Shown piece after piece: positions 59,618 to 64,000 of a stretch of DNA of 64,000 nt. How positions within the stretch are numbered: position 1 is the stretch's first letter; every line of letters begins with the position of its first letter. The translations under genes and the position numbers were made by a program. Source of the DNA: Brachybacterium phenoliresistens (GTDB lineage: Bacteria; Actinomycetota; Actinomycetes; Actinomycetales; Dermabacteraceae); NCBI RefSeq assembly GCF_000576425.1, contig NZ_KK069989.1, positions 310,001 to 374,000 of the forward strand, in the 5' to 3' direction. Below the pieces are notes generated by a model. It worked only from the letters and a program-made list of their open reading frames with translations, was not told the origin of the DNA and did no database searches.

Positions 59618-60556
59618 TCAGCGTAGCGGCGCGGCCCGCAGCCGGCTGCGCGCCGGGAGCGGGCCGATGTCCACGCGCGCGATCCGCCCTCCGGCGATGC
59701 CGATGCGCACGAGCGCGACGGGGTGGCCGCCCGGGGCGATCACGGCGGCCGGCTCGCCGTCCACCAGCAGGATCGTGCTCGCACGGATCCGGTCCAGGAA
59801 GCCACGGGTCTCCTCGGCGACGGCACGGGCGCCGGTCACCCGGGGCCGTGCTCCGTCGCGCAGCAGCTCGGGGTGCGCGGTGCGGACCGCCTCCGGGGCC
59901 AGGAGGGCGAGCAGCGCCTCCATCCGGCCCTCGCGTGCGGCGGCGAGGAACGCCTCCAGGAGGCGCGCATGCTCCGCGACCGCGGCCTGCGAGAGCGGCG
60001 CCGCTCCCTCGGCGCCGTCTCCGGCGGCGCCACCACCGGCACTGCCGCCCCCGGCGGGACCGCCCCCGGCAGGGCCCACATCGTCCGGGGCGCCGTGCAG
60101 CCGCAGCCGCGCCCGGCTGGCCTGCTTCTTCGCGCTCGCGACCGAGGTTCCGAGCGCCGCCGCGACCTCGACGAACGGGACGCCGAACAGGTCATGCAGC
60201 ACGAAGGCGACGCGCTGCGCGGGCGACAGCCGCGAGAGCAGGACCAGCAGCGCCCGGGAGACGTCCTCCCGATGCATCATCTCCTCGTCGGCGGCCACCT
60301 GGGCAGGCAGCAGGTGCTCGGGCGGGAGCGTGGACTCCTCGCGGCGGCGTCGGGCCCGCAGCTGGTCCAGGCACAGCCGGGCCGTCACGGTGGTGAGCCA
60401 GGCGGCGGGGTCGCGGATCTCGTCGGGGCGGGCGGACTGCGCGCGCAGCCACGCCTGCTGCACGGCGTCCTCCGCATCGTGCGTCGAGCCGAGGATCCGA
60501 TGGGCGAGCGACAGCAGGCGCGGGCGCTCGGCGGAGTAGGCATCGAGAAGTGCCAT
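59618..60556 (-). CDS. ECF41-like RNA polymerase sigma factor with SnoaL-like C-terminus
   Basis: The 312-residue product has sigma region 2 (LLDAYSAERPRLLSLAHRILG, DAEDAVQQAWLRA), region 4 (LSPAQRVAFVLHDLFGVPF, SVASAKKQASRARLRL), a Gly/Ala/Pro linker (about 180-205) and a C-terminal SnoaL-like domain of ~110 residues. This architecture is that of the ECF41 group, which lacks a separate anti-sigma factor and is controlled by its own C-terminal domain. The ATG at 60556 follows AGGTGA. The divergent region carries an ECF41-type promoter pointing at the ABM-like gene. Confidence 0.88.
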   Translation of the reverse strand: MALLDAYSAERPRLLSLAHRILGSTHDAEDAVQQAWLRAQSARPDEIRDPAAWLTTVTARLCLDQLRARRRREESTLPPEHLLPAQVAADEEMMHREDVSRALLVLLSRLSPAQRVAFVLHDLFGVPFVEVAAALGTSVASAKKQASRARLRLHGAPDDVGPAGGGPAGGGSAGGGAAGDGAEGAAPLSQAAVAEHARLLEAFLAAAREGRMEALLALLAPEAVRTAHPELLRDGARPRVTGARAVAEETRGFLDRIRASTILLVDGEPAAVIAPGGHPVALVRIGIAGGRIARVDIGPLPARSRLRAAPLR

Positions 60557-60562
60557 CCGAGA

Positions 60563-60589
60563 GGTCACCTTTCCGGTGGGAGGGGCGTC
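60563..60589 (+). promoter_or_regulatory. ECF41-type promoter
   Basis: GGTCACC (60563-60569), exactly 16 bases, then CGTC (60586-60589) matches the ECF41 consensus TGTCACA-N16-CGTC at five of seven -35 positions and all four -10 positions. It drives the ABM-like/DoxX pair, whose first GTG is 47 bases downstream. The sigma factor divergent from it is the expected reader. Confidence 0.6.
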
Positions 60590-60636
60590 AAGACGGGTGA
60601 ACGACCCACAACAGACCCGCACCGAGGAGAACGCTC

Positions 60637-60945
60637 GTGAGTGTACAGATCGTCCGGTTCCGCACCGATGCCGCGCATGCCGCCGAGCTCGAGGAGAGCA
60701 TCGGCCGCGTGCTCGCCGCCCTGGCCGATGCCGCCCCCGCCGGCGTCTCCTACACCGCCGTGCGGGCGCGGGAGAGCCCGGAGTTCCTTCTGATGCTGGC
60801 GCTGGAGGAGGGCATCGCCAACCCGCTGCCGGAGCTGCCCGAGGCCGCGGCGCTGCGCACGCTGATCGCCCAGCGCGCCGGAGGGCCCGTCCCGCCGGTC
60901 GCGATGCAGGTCATCGGCGAATACCGCGCGGGGGAGGCCCGATGA
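60637..60945 (+). CDS. ABM-like small protein
   Basis: This 102-residue protein of alternating strands and helices (SVQIVRFRTDAAHAAELEES; YTAVRARESPEFLLMLAL) is in keeping with a dimeric ferredoxin-like fold as in antibiotic biosynthesis monooxygenases. It starts at GTG. It overlaps the DoxX-like gene (ATGA), and both lie under the ECF41-type promoter. The catalytic role is unproven. Confidence 0.7.
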   Translation: MSVQIVRFRTDAAHAAELEESIGRVLAALADAAPAGVSYTAVRARESPEFLLMLALEEGIANPLPELPEAAALRTLIAQRAGGPVPPVAMQVIGEYRAGEAR

Positions 60946-61289
60946 GCCTCGTGCTCACCGCGGCGGTCCTCGCCGGCATCCTCGCCAACGCGGTGATCGC
61001 CGTCGCGGACCTCGCCCGGGCCCGCTTCGTGCTGGCCAACTCCGCCGAGGTCGGACTGCCGCCGGGCAGCGTGCCCTGGATGGCGGCACCGAAGATCGCC
61101 GGGGTCCTGGGGCTGGTCGCCGGCCTCGCGGGCCTGGCCCCGGTCGGCCTCGTCGCCGGCATCGGCCTGGTCCTCTTCTACCTCGGGGCGGTCGCGGCGC
61201 ACCTGCGGGCGGGGGTGCTGCACAACATCGCGTTCCCGCTCGCGTTCCTGGCGCTCGCCGTGGCCGCGGCGGCACGATTCCTCGTCTGA
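60942..61289 (+). CDS. DoxX-family membrane protein
   Basis: This 115-residue, four-span membrane protein of DoxX/DoxD-like type has LVLTAAVLAGILANAVIAV and KIAGVLGLVAGLAGLAPVGL. ECF41 sigma factors are often encoded beside small oxidoreductases or DoxX proteins, so it probably belongs to the stress regulon of the neighbouring sigma factor. Overlaps the upstream gene by four bases. Confidence 0.85.
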   Translation: MSLVLTAAVLAGILANAVIAVADLARARFVLANSAEVGLPPGSVPWMAAPKIAGVLGLVAGLAGLAPVGLVAGIGLVLFYLGAVAAHLRAGVLHNIAFPLAFLALAVAAAARFLV

Positions 61290-61378
61290 TCGCTGCGGGC
61301 GTCGGCCGGCTCCGGTCAGCTCGGCGGGTCCGGCCGATCGGGCCGGCACCGGCCTGCGCCGCTGCTCGTGCCTCGCTA

Positions 61379-61396
61379 CGGCTCCAGCCGGAGCCG
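61379..61396. terminator. Hairpin between converging genes
   Basis: CGGCTCC (61379-61385) and GGAGCCG (61390-61396) pair perfectly around AGCC. It lies between the DoxX-like gene and the MFS exporter gene, both ending here, and may end both transcripts. Confidence 0.5.
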
Positions 61397-61402
61397 GCCC
61401 GA

Positions 61403-63037
61403 TCAGCCCTTCTCCCACACCCCGTGGTCCACCGGCCGGCCGATGGCCAGCGCGGCGAGGACTCCCACCAGGGACAGCGCCACCGGCAGCAGGAGGGCAT
61501 CGGCCATGGCGTGGGCGAAGGGCTCGTGCAGCATCGCCGGCAGCTCCGCCGCGCGCGCCCCCTCCCCGCCGGCCCCTGCCGTGGGGGCCGCGCCGCCGAG
61601 GGCGTCCTGGAAGCGCACGGCGATGTGATCGTTCATGACGGTCGCGATGGCGGCCGATCCCAGCACCGAGCCGATCTGCCGGGTCTCGTTGTAGACCCCG
61701 GAGCCGGCGCCGGCCATCGACGGCGGAAGGTTGCGGGTCGCCGTCATCGACAGCGGTCCCCAGATCAGGGCGTTGCCGAGCCCCACCAGGAAGAACGGCA
61801 GCAGGAGGAGCACGATCGACGCCCCCGGGGCCATGATCCGCGAGAGCCAGAACAGGCCCGCCGCCAGGGACACGAACCCGCCCACGGCCAGCCAGCGCGG
61901 GTTGACGATGTTCATCCATCGGCCGACGAACGGGGCGAGGCCCCCGGAGACCAGCGCCATCGGCACGGTCATCAGGGCCGCCTGCGTGGGGGACATGCCC
62001 AGCACCCGCTGGAAGTACAGGGTGATCGGGAAGGACAGCGTCAGCACGGTCGCGCCCATCATCGCGATCGCGATGTTCGCGACGGAGAAGTTGCGGTCGC
62101 GGAACAGCGACAGCGGCACCAGCGGTTCGCGCCGGTTGATCGCCTGCCACCCGACGAACACCGCCATCACGACGATGCCGCCGATGATCATCCCCGGCAC
62201 GCTCACCGGCAGCCCCGTCTCCCACGGGCCGATGCGCAGGGAGTTGGTGATCGTGCCCCAGTCATAGGTGTTGCCCTCCTGGATGCCGAAGACCAGCAGG
62301 AACAGCCCCACCGCGGACAGCACCACGCCCAGCCCGTCGAAGGAGTGCGCGCGCCGCTCGAAGCGGGGCACATGGCGGGCCGCGAGCACCAGGCCGATGG
62401 CCCCCACCGGCAGGTTCACGAAGAAGATCCATTCCCAGCCGGGGCCGTCCACCAGCAGCCCGCCGGCGACCGGGCCGACCAGGGTCGCGACCCCGGCCGT
62501 CGCGCCCCACAGCGCCATCGCCTCGCCCCGCCGCGCAGGCGGGAACAGGCGGGTGATCATCGACATCGTCTGCGGGGTCATCATCCCGGCGCCCAGCCCC
62601 TGCACCACCCGGGCGAGGATCAGCATGCCGACCCCTCCGGCCAGGCCGCACCACAGGCTGGCCAGCGTGAACACCGCGAGCCCTGCCATGTACATGGTCT
62701 TCAGGCCGATGCGGTCGCCGAGGCGTCCGGTGATCAGCAGCGGCACCGCATAGGCGAGCAGGTAGGCGCTGGTCACCCACAGCAGCGCCGTGAGATCCGC
62801 GCCGAGGTCCGCCTGCATCCGCGGCAGGGCGACGGTGACGATGGTGGTGTCCACCAGGATCATGAAGAATCCCAGCACGATCGACCACAGCGCCGGCCAG
62901 GGCCGGTCCAGTCGGGGGTCCCGCGCCGAGGCCGCGGGAGCGGCGCCGGACGGGTCGTGCCCGGATCCGGGAGACCCGGAGGCGTGGGACCCGGACCCGG
63001 GATGCGGGGAGCCGGACGGTCCGGTGGTGGACGGCAT
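61403..63037 (-). CDS. MFS multidrug-type transporter, DHA2 family
   Basis: This 544-residue protein has about 14 spans and the DHA2 motifs: LGFFMILVDTTIVTVALPRMQ (span 1), GRLGDRIGLKTMY (motif A) and LGATAGVATLVGPVAGG-like motif C (WGATAGVATLVGPVAGGLL). It probably exports drugs or metabolites with proton antiport. The Gly/Ser/Pro-rich N-terminus is cytosolic. AGGGGG precedes the ATG at 63037; the frame opening at 63166 is rejected. Confidence 0.93.
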   Translation of the reverse strand: MPSTTGPSGSPHPGSGSHASGSPGSGHDPSGAAPAASARDPRLDRPWPALWSIVLGFFMILVDTTIVTVALPRMQADLGADLTALLWVTSAYLLAYAVPLLITGRLGDRIGLKTMYMAGLAVFTLASLWCGLAGGVGMLILARVVQGLGAGMMTPQTMSMITRLFPPARRGEAMALWGATAGVATLVGPVAGGLLVDGPGWEWIFFVNLPVGAIGLVLAARHVPRFERRAHSFDGLGVVLSAVGLFLLVFGIQEGNTYDWGTITNSLRIGPWETGLPVSVPGMIIGGIVVMAVFVGWQAINRREPLVPLSLFRDRNFSVANIAIAMMGATVLTLSFPITLYFQRVLGMSPTQAALMTVPMALVSGGLAPFVGRWMNIVNPRWLAVGGFVSLAAGLFWLSRIMAPGASIVLLLLPFFLVGLGNALIWGPLSMTATRNLPPSMAGAGSGVYNETRQIGSVLGSAAIATVMNDHIAVRFQDALGGAAPTAGAGGEGARAAELPAMLHEPFAHAMADALLLPVALSLVGVLAALAIGRPVDHGVWEKG

Positions 63038-63190
63038 GGAGAACCCCCTGGTCTGTGCGCATGTCGGCGCGCCTCGAGCTCGGAGGGCGCCGGGGAGGAA
63101 TCTACGCCTGCCCGCCGACGCCGCGCGATGCCGTGCGACGCCGGGCACGTTCGCGCGAGGGGGCATGCCCGCGGGCGGGCTCGGCCGGGA

Positions 63191-63892
63191 TCAGGCCTCG
63201 GGGATCGTGATCTCCTGCCGGAAGGCGGGGATGGCCACCCCGTCGCGGCTGGCCTCCGGGCGCAGGTAGAGGCAGCGGTAGGTCTCCTCGCGCCGCGGTG
63301 CGACCAGGGCCAGCCATCCCTCGGCGGGAGTGCCGTCGTCGGTGGCGTCCAGCGGGGTGCGGCCGGAGGCGGTGATCTCGTCCCAGAGGGCGAGGTCTGC
63401 GCCGGCCTCGGTGCCATCGGCCAGGAGGGAGAAGAAGGTCGGGTAGAGGGCGATCACGCTGCGGGCCCCCGGGGCGCCCGCGACCTGCAGCAGGATGACC
63501 TCGCCGCCCGCGGCGACGACCTCGGCGCGCAGCGTGGTGAGTGCGTCCCGCAGGGCGGAGACGATGGTGAGGGCGTCGTCCGTCTCCGGGTCGGTGAAGG
63601 TCTGGCCGATGGCGACCTCCGCCGGCTCGCGGGGCTCGTGGTCCGGCGTCGCCGCCGCGGTGGATTCCGCAGGAGCGGCCTGCTCGGGCGCGGGGGACGT
63701 CGCGCTCGCGCTGGGCGAGGACGCATCGCCGGTCGAGGCGGCGGGCGGGCCGCCCTCCTCGCCGCGGGTGCAGGCGGCGAGGGAGGCGGCCAGCAGTCCG
63801 GCCGCGGCCGCGCGGCGGGTGATGCGCCCGGCGGGACCTGTCGCGCGGGGCTCGGACGCGCGGCCCTGCGGAGGCGCCGGCGGAGTGCTCAT
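63191..63892 (-). CDS. Tat-exported lipoprotein of unknown function
   Basis: This 233-residue protein has a twin-arginine region (ITRRAAAAG), a lipobox (LAAC) and a long Ser/Ala/Pro-rich linker. The C-terminal ~130 residues form a domain I do not recognise (AIGQTFTDPETDDALTIVSA; GWLALVAPRREETYRCLYLRP). It is a surface lipoprotein. Its ATG overlaps the stop of the gene entering from the right, so it is the downstream partner of that gene. Confidence 0.7.
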   Translation of the reverse strand: MSTPPAPPQGRASEPRATGPAGRITRRAAAAGLLAASLAACTRGEEGGPPAASTGDASSPSASATSPAPEQAAPAESTAAATPDHEPREPAEVAIGQTFTDPETDDALTIVSALRDALTTLRAEVVAAGGEVILLQVAGAPGARSVIALYPTFFSLLADGTEAGADLALWDEITASGRTPLDATDDGTPAEGWLALVAPRREETYRCLYLRPEASRDGVAIPAFRQEITIPEA

Positions 63893-64000
63893 GCCGTCAC
63901 CCGGATCCGCGGGGCATCGGCCGGCGGTGCGAGCTGGGGCTCGGCCCAGATCTCGATCTCGGCGGGCACGGCCCGCGGCCGGCCGGATGCCCAGGAGCCC
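63889..64000 (-). CDS. C-terminal fragment of a protein running off the window
   Basis: An open frame from the right edge ends at TGA (63891-63889) and overlaps the lipoprotein ATG. About 36 residues are visible, ending PRIRVTA, with high third-position GC. It is too short for assignment. It is probably co-transcribed with the lipoprotein. Confidence 0.5.
   Translation of the reverse strand, partial: GSWASGRPRAVPAEIEIWAEPQLAPPADAPRIRVTA

Noticed and set aside
63038-63166. Longer start of the DHA2 exporter
   Set aside because: The ATG at 63037 has a good ribosome site, and the extension is Arg-rich without family similarity.

Overview
This window comes from a high-GC (roughly 70% by eye) Gram-positive actinobacterium. 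Gene style and content suggest a Micrococcales organism of the Brachybacterium/Dermabacteraceae kind: Tat-type lipoprotein solute-binding proteins, ROK/IclR/AraC/FCD-GntR regulators, ECF41-like sigma factor, leaderless promoters, many ATGA/GTGA gene overlaps. The genus is an inference. No rRNA, tRNA, transposase, integrase, prophage or CRISPR array was recognised.

Layout. 0-12.3 kb: a carbohydrate locus with an AraC regulator divergent from a DUF5107/TPR protein, an ABC sugar importer (binding protein and two permeases) and a GH2 glycosidase, followed by a membrane-anchored beta-propeller-like protein. 12.5-27 kb: a defence island. Its GC-rich core is a divergent C5-cytosine methyltransferase and Vsr endonuclease, followed by a tightly overlapping run: SF2 helicase-like Z1 protein, PD-(D/E)XK nuclease, MORC/MutL-like GHKL ATPase, an unrecognised protein, and a DUF6339-like protein. 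This matches the MutL/MORC-containing restriction-modification systems proposed from genome analysis by Iyer, Abhiman and Aravind. The core is bracketed by two clearly AT-richer DUF262 genes, one GmrSD-like with a DUF1524 nuclease end and one ending in a Schlafen/AlbA_2-like domain, and by an Mrr-family nuclease with an EVE/PUA-like N-terminus. 27-31 kb: an HSP90-family chaperone paired with a large helical-repeat protein.

31.3-37.6 kb: an FCD-GntR regulator divergent from a TRAP transporter (small and large permease, binding protein) with two NAD(P)-dependent dehydrogenases, probably for a sugar acid or other organic acid. 38.2-48.9 kb: one long operon with a ROK regulator, two type I sulfatases, a GH51 arabinofuranosidase, a sugar ABC importer and a second, permease-less binding protein, which looks like use of a sulfated, arabinose-containing glycan. 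49-50.5 kb: a GNAT acetyltransferase and a flavodoxin-domain protein. 50.8-54.2 kb: an ACS-type MFS transporter, SDR, RbsD/FucU and IclR operon for a sugar or sugar acid. 54.2-64 kb: a small membrane protein, a secreted GH13 alpha-amylase with CBM20, an HxlR/oxidoreductase divergent pair, an alpha/beta hydrolase, an ECF41-like sigma factor facing an ABM-like/DoxX pair, a DHA2 MFS exporter and a Tat lipoprotein.

In the non-coding DNA, three intergenic copies of one long palindrome (31.2, 37.9 and 49.9 kb) share a conserved core and loop. Several genes carry a -10 hexamer exactly six bases before ATG (leaderless). There are good candidate operators for the FCD-GntR, HxlR, ROK, AraC, MalR-type and ECF41 systems. 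All functions are read from sequence alone; no database search was possible.
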